Source: Phialocephala subalpina (lineage: Eukaryota > Ascomycota > Leotiomycetes > Helotiales > Mollisiaceae). From it: DNA of 64,000 nt. The position numbers and the translations under genes were made by a program. Positions within the stretch are counted from its first letter, which is position 1, and the number at the start of each line of letters is the position of its first letter. A model generated the notes under the pieces. That model was not told the DNA's origin. It saw only the letters and a program-made list of their open reading frames with translations, and made no database searches. Location of the stretch: NCBI GenBank assembly GCA_900073065.1, contig FJOG01000010.1, forward strand, positions 925,310-989,309, written 5' to 3'. Positions 48,305 through 59,600 of this stretch are shown here, one piece after another.

Positions 48305-48577
48305 GGGATATGGCGGCTGTTGGCACACGCGTATCTGCAGTCTACCAACGATACCAAAACTGAAGGAGATACGCTTCCATTATCAGATTTGGCGGCATGG
48401 AAGAAGTACGGTCCTCTAGGGCCAGTCAACGCCTTTGTTATCCGCAGAAAGCGTAGCCCTGAGCCATGGATATAACCAAAACTCTCAAATATTGACGGAA
48501 GGACTTGTCTCCCTTTACCTCGTTCCTTCCTTCTCACGCAAGACAGACGTTCGTCATCTCGCCAACCTTTGCCACCT

Positions 48578-49218
48578 TTATCTTATTAGGTCCGCCGGCA
48601 ACATCAACCACTTCTCGATCCAGATCTGCCGGGTCTCCGCAACTAGCCCATGCACGATACCCCTAATCTGCTCCATAGTAAACTGGAGCTCCTGATACAA
48701 AATCGCCTCCGCCTTCCAACTCACCGTACCTTCGGCTGGCGTGCTGTATCGGACGTGCAGCCCATATGTACAGGTATCCAACAACCAATTCATGGTCCAA
48801 TAGTGCAATGCAAAACTGCAATATCCGGTGCTGGACATCCTTCTCTAAGCCCTCATGCACTTTTACGTCTTCACCTTCCTTCTCACCCTGAAACTCAACT
48901 GGCTCCTCCCTCAACCTGAAACGTACACCGGAATCTATCGGTGTGGGGTGCTTCTAATTCCGCAACGGGTTCGGACGTGTCTGCTGGGAATGGGAACTCG
49001 CATTGCTGTAATGCTTCTTCATTTGCTATTAATCCTCCAATCTCTGCAACCTTCTTTACAATTCTCTGATGCTCTGGCTTCGTGAAACTATGTTGGCGTT
49101 TGGGTGTGAAATGTGAATCAATATAACTGGCAACTTCTTGCATATGATTACTTCGAGTTCCGGTAAATGGACGAATTAGTCCATTTTGAGCTTCTTCTGA
49201 TTCTGAACTACCTTGCAA
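48578..49218 (-). CDS. Hypothetical protein, unrecognised
   Basis: Two exons, 49218-48916 and 48844-48578, joined over a 71-bp intron (GTTGAG...TAG, phase 0), give 189 residues. The first exon is acidic/polar (QGSSESEEAQ, then KPEHQRIVKKVAEIGGLIAN). The second is rich in aromatic residues (CSFALHYWTMNWLLDTCTYG) and ends with a helical segment (ETRQIWIEKWLMLPADLIR). The combination is coherent but the donor is non-optimal, and without the intron both frames stop early. Thus it could also be a decayed gene or chance. No signal peptide or membrane helix is clear. No family is recognised. Confidence 0.4.
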
Positions 49219-49327
49219 AGGACGCAGTGAATTACTTAGGAAAGGCCGCCATAGAATTGAGGAATCGGACGCTCAGTGGGGGAAGGACCACTGAAGCACC
49301 TGTTTCACTGCGCAAAATCTCGCCCAA

Positions 49328-50774
49328 TTAGTCCCGTCTCACTTCAATGTCAGTCGTCCTGACGATTCCCTTCGAATTCTGATTGAACCGTCCTCTCGTC
49401 GCATCGCTTCCCAATGAATTCATCTCCAGGTCAAACTCTCTCTCCTCGTATCTCACAATACATTTCCCACTACAATCGTCGGAAATACTGTCTCTGCGAG
49501 GCTCCGTATGATGCTCCATATATCCCTGAGATCTACGTTTCCAGGTTACACTTCCAAATCCTCCCATGTTGCTGCTAGGTTTTGGTTGAGTGGTCGTTCG
49601 GTAGTTGGAGCTGAGACCGAGACTGCGTACTACAATTCGGAGAAGGGGCTGGAGGGTGGGGAAACAAGCCACCCAAAGACCGACGTGGCCCTCGAGATCT
49701 GTCCAGATGGAGGTTTTGGTGATAAAGAAGGTGGTGTTGACGGCAAAATTGGTCGTCACAATAACTACCGGTGCATGGTCAGCTGTTTGAAGAGGATTCT
49801 ACAGAAGGGGAAGGCTTTTACTGCCAAGGCGGACAGCTCCTGTAATAACAACGAAGAGACCGACACTAAATACGAGTAGTACTCTCTTTTTTGTTGTCGA
49901 AACCACCATTCGAGTGGAGATGATCCACAAAGGGATCACAAGGAGCAGGATATCGATAAAAACACCAATGCCTGAGTGAGTCCAGAACATATAGGCTTCA
50001 TGTTGGGAGCTTAAACACTGGCGGCCCGGAGCTGCTTTATCCCATAGATCCCTATTTCCAGGCGGTCAGATTGGGTCTTACTAGAGGGATTTAGTCGTGG
50101 AGTTGACTAACGGGATATGCTTGCACTCGAATAGCATAATGAAAAAGCATGTAATTGACATGGCAAAGACTGCAAATCCGAGAGCCCATGCTATCAAGGT
50201 CACCTTTCCTAAAATCGGATTAATTTTCTTGCTTGCACGGCTCGAGGTAATGATTGTGCTTACTCTCTTTCCACAACCGTGGTAGAAAGGCTATGATTGA
50301 AAGTCGAACCAGTCCTATGCCAATAAAATATAATAATTGCATCGTCGGTAAAAGCTGTTCATGTTAACGATATATTACCATGTGAAGGATCCATGGTCAC
50401 CAACACTGAAGAACTTTTTCAGGTTCTCCGGTGAAACCGTTGTAATTTGTTCTCCAGCACCATAGCTGACCTCTATCGAGTTGTTAATATGGTCCCATAT
50501 CCTTTTCCGCGGAATATTGATTTACCTCGAATTTCGAGAGAGGATTGGGCTATCAGGACTGGCTGGTTTCAAGATAAGTCAATTGTTCCTGTTTGAATGT
50601 TCGAGGGATTGGGATATTTGTACATACCAAAGCAAGGAATGAGAAAGCATCGTCAAGTCCCAGCACCTTGGTCATAAAACAGCGGACATAGAAGCGTAGA
50701 ATAACGAATATGGTCGAGAATGTAATCAGACAGATATTCAGGCTTCGAGATACTTCTCCTCTTGTAGTGACCAT
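49328..50774 (-). CDS. Rhodopsin-like fungal integral membrane protein
   Basis: A minus-strand gene of about six exons. Segments in order: exon 1 (50774-50628) with LNICLITFSTIFVILRFYVR and TKVLGLDDAFSFLAL; a middle exon near 50490-50400 with NNSIEVSYGAGEQITTVSPE; then MQLLYFIGIGLVRLSIIAFL; KKINPILGKVTLIAWALGFA and a CKHIP end; DLWDKAAPGRQCLSSQHEAY with GVFIDILLLVIPLWIISTRM; and a last exon (49764-49328) beginning IIVTTNFAVNTTFF. These match the seven-helix fungal rhodopsin-like/PTH11-type group (family sequence often LRFYxR, TKxxGxDD, DxxxxxxP). Junctions after exon 2 have good phases. I could not find an in-phase splice from exon 1 to exon 2, so the gene may be defective there. Ligand unknown. 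Confidence 0.7.
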
Positions 50775-52977
50775 GGCTAGTATGTGCTTGGTGACTCAGC
50801 AACGACAAGTGCTCAACGTTTCCCAGAGCAGAAAACTAAAAAAAAAAATTAGTGGAGAAGGTCGTGGAGAAGCGCAATATATTTAAACTTTCAAATGCAT
50901 GACCCGACACATAGCATCTCACCTGCATGGACCCCAGCAGCCTTGAAACCTGATCTACTCATGCAATCGTGTCGCCCTTACCCTTCTGTATGAGCATGGT
51001 GGTCCATGCGTTCCTACCCCCAGACGATGAGATTACGTGCCCAAACTATTCCTCCCGAACACGGTTAAAAATCAGCAACCACTACAGAAGGTATGCGTAC
51101 CTTAAATACACAATCACTTCACATTTTGCAATACAGTATTTCGGGAATGTACTCGTACAGTTGAAAACAATGCGGAAGTCAGTGCTAGTGGCTCGGTTTT
51201 CATGAAGACCTGGAGGGAAATTGTACGCCACGCAATTAATTAATCTACAATGCAAATTGTATTTGTGGGAGTTAATATATATGTCTATAGTAGCATCGCT
51301 TAATACGCGTTGGGAATTCTGCAAAGCAGCGAATGCGATAGAGAGTCGAGAAACCATGCAGCATGGTACAGGAGCTTTACCCGAAAAGGATAAACCCCGG
51401 AGGATTGTGATTCACTTGAGCTGACTGCTTGCTGCAAGGCGGGAAAATTCTACGAAACCTTCTTGGTGGAGAAATGTTCTGAGACAAGTAGGGTGTCACA
51501 GAAGAGACTTCGTACTGTACGGAAGTATATTTCCAACAATCTGTAACGGCTTCGAGATGACGTTTTGTTCCTAGATAGAATTGGTAGCTGAGTCCTCACG
51601 TTTGTCAATGCTTTACCTGGTCGCGTGATCCAGGCCACCATTAGAAGTGTGAGTATCAGGGGTATGCTCTACACCCCGAAAGCCACGATAAATTTGATTT
51701 TCCATTAGATTAATGTCGTTTCCTATCCGCACACGGACGGGATGTACGTAAAAATGGTTAGAGTTGTTAATTATCTCTTTCTTTGTTTATTGGATCGGAA
51801 GGACGGCAGAAGGCACTAATATCTTTTCTCCAAATCGACGCTATTGAACCAACCCCCTTTCAGGGTCTGACTTGGGGCCACGCAACCCCCGTTTGGGGTT
51901 ACCCCAGGTTTTCTCGCTCCCCTCAGCTTTGCAGGGATGTTCTCCGGCTCGGAATTTCACATGCTTTTGCACCAAACATCTGCAAGCCTACCATCGGGAA
52001 CGCTCCCCCACATTAGATATCAGCACTTGATATGAATTAATGGGTTTGGATTTACTTTTCTCTATAGGTAAATAATTGCCTAGCGCAGCGCAGGGTGGAA
52101 GGGGCTTTAGATCCCCAGCCGCAAAAATCACGTGATCGTGGGGGTATTGATAGGTAGGAAATCAAAGCTTGAAATCATTTTCTATTTTAAAAATAAAATG
52201 TTAATAATTTTAATTATTTAAAAAATATGCTTTTAATTTAATAAGGGCAATAGACGTACGCCCAACCGTAGGTCACCAAATGTTGGAGTGGAAGCTGCCT
52301 AAAGAACTAAGAATACAAGATACCAGATCTCCTAATATATCCTCAACCATACCACGTGACATACCGCCCTACCATTCTGCCATTCTGCCCTGCCACGATA
52401 TCCCCAGTTAGACTACGTGATATACCGCCCTACCATTCTGCCCTACCACAGCATGTTGAAATGTTTTTTAATGGGCCAAAGCTCTTTGGTTTACTCTATG
52501 ATATTCTCGAAAGACGGCTTGAGCTTGGTGATTAACCTTACGCTGCTTGCGTTTCTCAAGAGAACTTGTCTATTAGTATTCAGTGCATACGTCAAGATTT
52601 ATTTGATGTATGTTAGCTGCATACTTATGTACGCCCTCTTGCCCTTAGTCTAGCGTCTTTCCTGCGACCTAGGTGGTTCACTTTCACTTCGAGCTCTAGA
52701 AACGTCTATTGACTCTCCTGAGAGTTGACCTTGAAATTGAGGATTGAGTAACTAAATTGCTAATGTAGTTAAAAAAAACAGCACGATAATTGATCTCTGA
52801 CAATTCACTTGAAATTGTTTTACTTCAGAAATGAAATTTAAAGGGCTTACGAAAAGTGAGATACCAAAATTGGATTTACTGCTCCTATGAAAGTATGCCC
52901 CTGAAAGAAAAGAAAAGACGAATCCTGTCCCACATATACCATCTCAAAAACGTTTTCGTCGTATCATGATTGTAACG
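50775..52977. other. Intergenic region, no supported gene
   Basis: 2.2 kb with short open frames only. Base composition becomes AT-rich near 52180-52250. A locally duplicated element near 52350-52450 is described separately. No transposon end or RNA gene is recognised. Confidence 0.45.
52350..52452 (+). repeat. Imperfect direct repeat with ACCGCCCTACCATTCTGCC
   Basis: Two copies of an ATACCGCCCTACCATTCTGC block occur about 70 bp apart, each preceded by ACGTGA and followed by another GCCCT(A/G)CCAC stretch. The first copy has an additional internal CATTCTGCC. This looks like a local tandem duplication of about 65-70 bp. Confidence 0.65.
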
Positions 52978-54090
52978 TTATAGTCGGACAGCCGCTAGCT
53001 CCGCCGTAATGCGGTCAAGCGCTTGTAGATCTCCAGCTTTTGTGCCATGTAAATCACGTTCAATCCAACCCTGTGTATTTCCGCCTCCAAAATCAACAAT
53101 CCAAGCGTCGTCAGTCACCTCGTCTATCAGAACATTCGCCAACTTTGCATCACCCCAAATGACATCGCGAGCATGGAGCGACTGTAGTGTTTCCTGAATC
53201 TGGCGCGTCCAGTTCTCCTTTCGTGCCTTGCTGATAGTGATTGCTGGTGGTGAAGGAGCGTCTTTGTTTTTGGGCACCGCACCGCCTGTGACCCTTGCGC
53301 AGGCCAAGGCATACTCAAGATTGTGGCAAAGAGAAGGAATATAGTTGGTCAGAAACCCAACAATACCCATTGGTGATGATACAAAACCCTGGAGTTGTGG
53401 AACCCTAGCTAGCGGCCCTTGAGCCGAAGTTTGAACGCCGTACAGCTTTTTTATTTCGTCGGTCATCGAATCGTGCGGCTCGCTTCGACCCAGTTTGGCA
53501 ACTACGGTTTGACCTTTGACGTTGACTTTGTATACGAATGGATACAGCCGAGCGATAACTTGGATATCAGAAATCTCGTGGCGGGGAAGATTGAAGGCCA
53601 GTACTTGGGGGTCCATGATGTAGGCATGCGAATCATGGATAGGAAGGTCGTCTCGCTTCACGACTGTTAATATCCCTTGTTTGGTGACGAGTTGTAGGTT
53701 GATGGTTTTCGGGTACATCCATGAATGTAGTGAAGGTTTCTCTCCTACTGCTTCTGTCCTTGGGGCAAGAGCCTGCATCGTTGATTTACAGACTTCGAGT
53801 ACATCCTTTTCGATCTCTGCCTCTGCCCGGTTTGCTTCTTCGAACATCCGTTGTATGTCTTCTTCATTGTCGCCATCGCATTGTCCGGCTGACTCCAACG
53901 TTTGGAGGTACAGCCTTTCGATAGGATTTGCAGTATCGTAGCCAGGAGGAGTATCGGGAGACAGTAAAATGTCGAAAATAATATTATTGTACTGGTAAAC
54001 GTAGTTGAAAGTGTAAAATTCGGCATCGTATCCGCTACAACGTCCGCCTGAACGGACGGGATCGAAAGTTGAACGGGATTGAGCTGCCAT
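52978..54090 (-). CDS. Protein-kinase-fold protein (fungal, possibly atypical)
   Basis: Single exon of 370 residues. The C-terminal half carries the active-site blocks of the protein-kinase-like fold: HARDVIWGDAKLANVLIDE near residue 310 (catalytic-loop equivalent with Asp, then Lys and Asn) and WIVDFGGGNTQGWIE near 330 (DFG Asp for metal). Upstream a QTVVAKLGRSE stretch near residue 215 could hold the ATP-binding Lys. The N-terminal ~190 residues are less conserved, with an acidic/helical segment (DNEEDIQRMFEEANRAEAEI). Such proteins are common in fungal genomes and may act on proteins or small molecules; the substrate is unknown. The gene looks intact. A hAT-like element is inserted 34 bp upstream of the ATG, so expression may be altered. 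Confidence 0.83.
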   Translation of the reverse strand: MAAQSRSTFDPVRSGGRCSGYDAEFYTFNYVYQYNNIIFDILLSPDTPPGYDTANPIERLYLQTLESAGQCDGDNEEDIQRMFEEANRAEAEIEKDVLEVCKSTMQALAPRTEAVGEKPSLHSWMYPKTINLQLVTKQGILTVVKRDDLPIHDSHAYIMDPQVLAFNLPRHEISDIQVIARLYPFVYKVNVKGQTVVAKLGRSEPHDSMTDEIKKLYGVQTSAQGPLARVPQLQGFVSSPMGIVGFLTNYIPSLCHNLEYALACARVTGGAVPKNKDAPSPPAITISKARKENWTRQIQETLQSLHARDVIWGDAKLANVLIDEVTDDAWIVDFGGGNTQGWIERDLHGTKAGDLQALDRITAELAAVRL

Positions 54091-54123
54091 TCTGGTAGTG
54101 TGGTTTGGTCGCAGAAGAGAAGG

Positions 54124-54131
54124 ACCACAGG
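54124..54131. repeat. 8-bp target-site duplication, left copy
   Basis: ACCACAGG, identical to 54786-54793, directly abutting the left end of the hAT-like element. Identity implies the insertion is not very old. Confidence 0.85.
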
Positions 54132-54785
54132 CAGAGTGGCCAATAAGTCAGTTAACTGATTAGCTGACTGATGACTGATTATAATACGCCAATAATTTGG
54201 CCATTTTTATTACCTCGGTCCGTCAGTTAAGTACTCGTCCAACCGATCATTAAATTATCAGTTGACAGCTTTTATTTTCGTGATTTTAGAGTACTTTTAA
54301 GTAGGATTTTTGGTGTTTTAGAGGGGTGTTTTGGCATTTTGGAGGGGGATTTCGGGTCGGAAAAACCTAATGGAAGGCCTCTAATTAGTTATTTTAAGCG
54401 AGCCAAAACAAGAAAGGCCTTTTTTTCTCTAAGGCTTGAATCACGTGGCATGAGGCCACGTGCTTTCTCAGCCTTTTGCTTTATATAGGCTACATATGAA
54501 GGAGCTTCGCTCTTATCTTTAGAATTCATGCTCTATTATACTTTCTAATAAAAGAGTGCAGCGTTATAGCACTAAAGAGCGTTAAATAACTAGTAAAGGC
54601 GTAGTGCGATCGCTAGTTTAATAAATTTTGCTTGAAATCAATATATCCTCAAATTTTACCTCTAGCTTATCAGTTAACTGATCGGTTCATCATTTAAGTC
54701 AGTAAGTTGACCGGTTTTTCATCCGTCAATCAGTTGGCCATTTGGCCAACTGATTAACTGACTGACTGACGTATTGGCCACTCTG
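54132..54785. mobile_element. hAT-like non-autonomous element (MITE), 654 bp
   Basis: Begins CAGAGTGGCCAATA and ends with the exact inverted complement TATTGGCCACTCTG; similarity of the ends extends to about 21 bases with one mismatch. It is flanked by an identical 8-bp direct repeat ACCACAGG (54124-54131 and 54786-54793), the target-site size of the hAT superfamily. hAT ends commonly start CAG. Subterminal copies of a CAGTTAACTGA-like motif occur near both ends, often a transposase-binding feature. No transposase is encoded, so it would need a partner in trans. The insertion lies between the kinase-fold gene start (54090) and its upstream DNA. Confidence 0.9.
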
Positions 54786-54793
54786 ACCACAGG
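54786..54793. repeat. 8-bp target-site duplication, right copy
   Basis: ACCACAGG, identical to 54124-54131, directly after the right end of the hAT-like element. Confidence 0.85.
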
Positions 54794-55093
54794 TTTGAGA
54801 ATTGAGATCGAGGCGAGCTTATCAAGTTTTGTACCCGCGACACATGAAAAGGATATTTGACGCAGAGAGGTGTTCAAGGCGCTACACTGGGTCAAACGTT
54901 CTTACGAACGTGCGCCTCAGGCCACCGTGCCGTAGTAAAATGCCGTTAATTTTTTAATCTATTATTATATTATTAATTAATAAGTAATTATATATTATAA
55001 ATCTTTATAATCGCAAAACATTTTAAGTATATTTCGATTTAAAGTATCAAAGTTATAATTAAATTTAAAATATTAAATTTTTATTTTCTTTTG
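54794..55093. other. Border to the AT-rich block
   Basis: About 150 bp continues the host-like sequence that once lay upstream of the kinase-fold gene. From about 54945 the composition turns sharply AT-rich. No gene is seen. Confidence 0.6.
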
Positions 55094-55407
55094 TCACGTG
55101 TAGGATTAGGTATCCTACTTGCGCAGCCTCTGGCTGGCTTACAGCCACCACCCAAGGCTGCGCAGCCTCTATAACCTACGTAGAGCTCGCGTAAGTTTAC
55201 GCGTAGCGTAGGAGGTCTTACGAGGGCTATGCGGTTGTTATTTTTAGGCTGTTATTCTGTATATAAAGGCTCTTTGAATCTCTGGTAAAAAGATAGAGAT
55301 TAGTTTAATATTAATTTGACTTATTATTGCTTCTTTTTATTTTATACTTTACATTCTAATCTCTTTACTTTAAGGGTTAAGAGTTCGATAATAGTGCGCA
55401 CGAAACT

Positions 55408-56078
55408 ATGGCTGCCAATAATAATAATAGACAAAGGGTTTTTACGGACCCTTTTTCAGTAAATAGTAGCGTTTTTCGCTTTTAAGCTTAGTAATTCTTT
55501 TAGAGCTTTAAGGGAAACGGCGAATCTCTTATTTTTAGGACTTTAAATAGCAACGTAAAAGTCGCTATTAATAATTTTCAATAGATTATTGAAAGCTTTA
55601 ATTAAACTTTAGACTTTAAACGGTAATTTAGCGCTACTTTAAATACTACTTTTAGCATTAGAAATAAAAACACTTTAATTGAATCTTTAAGTAGATTTTT
55701 TAAGTCTTTAATTAGCTCCGATCGCGTCTAAAAAAGGCCTCGAAACCCTTTCGCCGATTAAATAAATTAGCGCTTTTTTGCGCGATAATAAAAATAATAA
55801 GACTTTTTAAATTAAATTTTCGATACGATTTAGCGTTTATAGGCCCAAATCAACGCCGGAAACAACGCGTATCGCTAGCGCGGATTCGAACGAAGTAAAT
55901 TAACCTTTCGTAAAAAGTATATTCGCGATAAATACGATTAAAATCCGAGAAACTTTATTAACGGACTTCGTGGCCTTTACGCGTTAAACGTTCTTAATAA
56001 CGAGAAAAAAGACGGTATTCTAAGTACAAAAAGACTCGATCGAGATAGTATTATAAGCCTTAAAATAGATTCTTTAGC
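55408..56078 (+). pseudogene. Gag-like remnant upstream of the copia element
   Basis: The ATG at 55408 opens MAANNNNRQRVFTDPF, which reads like a gag N-terminus, and stops after about 25 codons. The rest of the segment has many stops in all frames, with TAA and TAG frequent. Consistent with heavy C-to-T mutation. Confidence 0.45.
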
Positions 56079-56329
56079 TGTTGGAACGTCCGGGGTTATC
56101 ATCAAATACTAAGATCTTAATCTAGTATTAATAAATATATTTTCTATTCTATTTAATCTGTCTTTGCCCCTTTCTAAAAGGGGTACTTAATTACCTATAT
56201 AATTAAAGAAATAAGATACTAAGATAATAATTGCTAAGGTGATAAAAATTAGAGCTCCACCCCTTTATTTACTTTTAAATCCGCCTTTCCACTTTATCGC
56301 TAAGCGATCACTTGATTATATCGATACTA
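56079..56329 (-). repeat. Copia LTR, left copy (3' LTR)
   Basis: 251 bp. On the plus strand it starts TGTTGGAACGTCCGGGG and ends ATATCGATACTA. It aligns without gaps to 62162-62412; the approximately 40 differences I count are all C/T or G/A. Confidence 0.93.
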
Positions 56330-56639
56330 GTAACTCTTTCTTTGGAAAGAAACACTTTTTCCAATTAATAAACGATAGTCAAAAGAAGTATTATCGTAGT
56401 TGCAAGCGCATTACTACGTAAATAGGTATTACAAGGAAAATTGACCGGAAACTAGTTGCAATTACGCGTATTACTACTTAATAGTCCAAATTAAAACTAA
56501 GGGAAATCCTTTAATCGCGGAGTTAACGAATTCCGAACTAATTAGAGTTCGCGCGTCGAGAAACACTAAAAATATCGCAAAACACTAAAAACATGTTTAC
56601 TGCCGCACTTTGCTCCCTTTAATCGTCGCGCTTCTTTTC

Positions 56640-59600
56640 CTCCTTGCTTCTACCAGTTGATTCTTGCATTTTAAGACGCTATACCCACCTTTGTATTTTG
56701 ACGTTAAAGTGGTTAGTATTAATAAGCGACTCAAGTGATTTATTAGCGGTAGACTTAGTTATAATATCGGCCGAGTTATTATTATTAGCAATCCATCGAA
56801 TCTCCGAGAGCTCTTTACGTTCGTACGATTATCTGATGGTTATAATATCGATCATTAGACGCTTCTCCTTAGTAGTGCCAAGTTTAACCATATACTCATA
56901 GAGCGAGAACGAATCGATGCAAATGATCGTAGGGATAGGGCCTACTCTTAATTGCTCTATAATAAGATTGAGGGTAATAGAAATCGATATCGCTATATCG
57001 ATCCCCGCTATTATCGCGTATAGCTCTAAAGCTAGGATTACACGCGTAACCCTTTTATATTTAGTCGAGCTTTAGTGCAAGATATTTCCCATTAAGTCGA
57101 ACTCCTTATCGCTGCGCTTTTCATTTCCCAGTATAGCGACGTATTCGATTTGAGAGTTATAATTTGCGTTTATAGCGAACGAATTATCTACAAAGACGAA
57201 TAGTTTTGTAGACGATAAGTCTACGCATATGAATCGAAGCTTTCGATCGAAGTTGTCTATTTGCTACTATAGACGCTTATTAAGAGCTATAATTTGCTCT
57301 CGTCCGAAGTCTTAGTGCTGAGCTACTACCGATATGTCGAACGCAGCCTCCGGTTGACAGATTGTGCTTATATATGCTCCTCGAGCACGTTGCTCGAAGT
57401 AAATTTACTTGAATTCGTCCGATTTAAAGTCGATAAAAGTCAAACGTTTTCCTTGTCCCTTTCGGAGTAAAGTAATATTAAGGCTATTCTCGTTTATTAC
57501 TAGTTTGCACCCATTAAATATTAGTGGAGTATCCCGCGCTAGAGATTCTGTAGGCTTAACCATTAGTTTAGTTTTCTTTAGTTTAGTACGCTCTAATTCC
57601 ACGAACGCGTTGTCTCCTAAAATGAGTATATCGTTTGTTTGCATAGTTATTATTCCGAATAGGCCGTTTTTGTTCCGAGTAATTAGTAAGTATAAATCGA
57701 ACGTTAACGTTTCCATCGAGAGTTTATCTTTATAGTAATTGCTATAAGTATTATATTAGTATATATTTACTTCCGGAATTCTATAGAAAAGCTTAATAAC
57801 TTTAAAAATAATGCCCGGTAATAGTTCGTAGGTTATCTCCTTCGAAAGTCTTATAAATATAACGCGTGCTAATAAGGTTATTAATTACATGTAAACTTAA
57901 GTGATATTTCTCAAATAGAGGTTAATTCTTTTGCTTTTGAGCGACAAAGCTAAAGTAACGATAATTCGTTGGTTAATTCGCTAAATAATCGGTAATTACG
58001 TGAGTATTATTTTCTTGCTTTTATCGTTGAATACTTGAATCACTAAGCGAGATTTCTCGTAGAGTATTACGGTCTTTATACTTTTAACTTTATCAATTAA
58101 TCTCGAACTAAAAATCCGTTAGTTACCAATCTCCTTAAAGTTATTAAAGATTAACTTAAATACTCCTTTTATTAGTAGTTTATCGATTTCCTTTCTCCGG
58201 GAAATTGCGAATAGCTCGTTAAAGGTAATAATAATGCTTTTAGCGCGTAATTCTATCGATATTTGCTTATTTTGAGTTTTTTTCTTAGTTAAAAAGTTTT
58301 CGATCGTTTCCGGGTTTACGCTATTATTCGTAAAAAGCGTTATAAAAATATAATCGTTTAAATCGGGAATAAACAATAGGATTTCTATTACTATTTGCGA
58401 GTTTTTTGTCGTAAGCTAGATTTCTCCGGTTTAGCGGGGTAAATCGAGAATATTCTCCGCGTTTATAATCGGTTATTCCCCTATTAGTTTTGAGTTTCGT
58501 CGTAGCGTTTTTAGTTCTCGAGTAGTATTTTTTAGTACGTTTTCTATTAGTAAGAGATTTTCCGGTTAATCGTTATTATTTGCTTAATCGGGATCTTTAT
58601 AAAATGGTTTTATAATCGTACTCTGGAAGCTTCTAAATCCATTGAGTAGCTGAATTTGGTAAGTCTTTCTATTTATCGCTAGTAGCGTGAACGGTCCTTG
58701 CTACCCTTTGCGCTCTCTCTATACGAGTACGTTTAAGCCGATGGGTAGATTTGCTAAGTAGTTAATCCGGGGACTATTTCTTATTCGCAGAGCGTCCGTG
58801 ATTTGGCGGGTTGCGTAGTACTCGCGGACTGCCGTTATAGTACTTCTTATAGCCTCTATTCGAGCTACAATTAATGCGGCTAGAGTATCCTATTGTAATA
58901 TGCGGGGAAATGCTCCAAAAACGAGGAGCGTAAACATAATACCGTCGGGACTAGCGGTATTATTTACGGCTTTAATTGCCATTTGTAATCTCTCCTCCTT
59001 CGAGAGATCGAGTAACTCTTTTAATAAAATATTATACGCACGTCTAAGTGGCACGTAGTAACGCTCTATAAATCTAATAAAATTATGCGCTTCGATCGGT
59101 ATTTATTTCGTTTTAATATTTATAACTTTAGCGTTATTTCGGAATTCTTTAGAATTAAAGTTTATTCCGGGGTTATAAATTGCAAATACTAATAATCCGA
59201 GGTAAATATTAATCTAATATACTCGAAAAGCGTTTTAAGCTTTTTTAATTGATATATCCTTAAGAAATTTAGCGGCTTAAAATATAATTACCTCGTTTAT
59301 AATTTATAATACCGCTTTACTATCGAGCTATAAAACGTTTAAATAAACCGAATAATTAAATTCGTAGTCGTTTCGTAACGTGAATTTGAAACGTTTTAAA
59401 GATTTACTATTAATTTAATATTATTGGTAATACTTTATCATCTTTTTAATCTTATTAAAATTCGCGTTATAATTTCTACGTTCGAGGACTCTTATGAATC
59501 GTATTACTAATAGGTATTTAAAGCGTTTATATAATCGTCGTAATTTTATTTCGGTTAAATGGCACGTATTAGCTTTTATAATCGTAGCTTCTTAGTTCGT

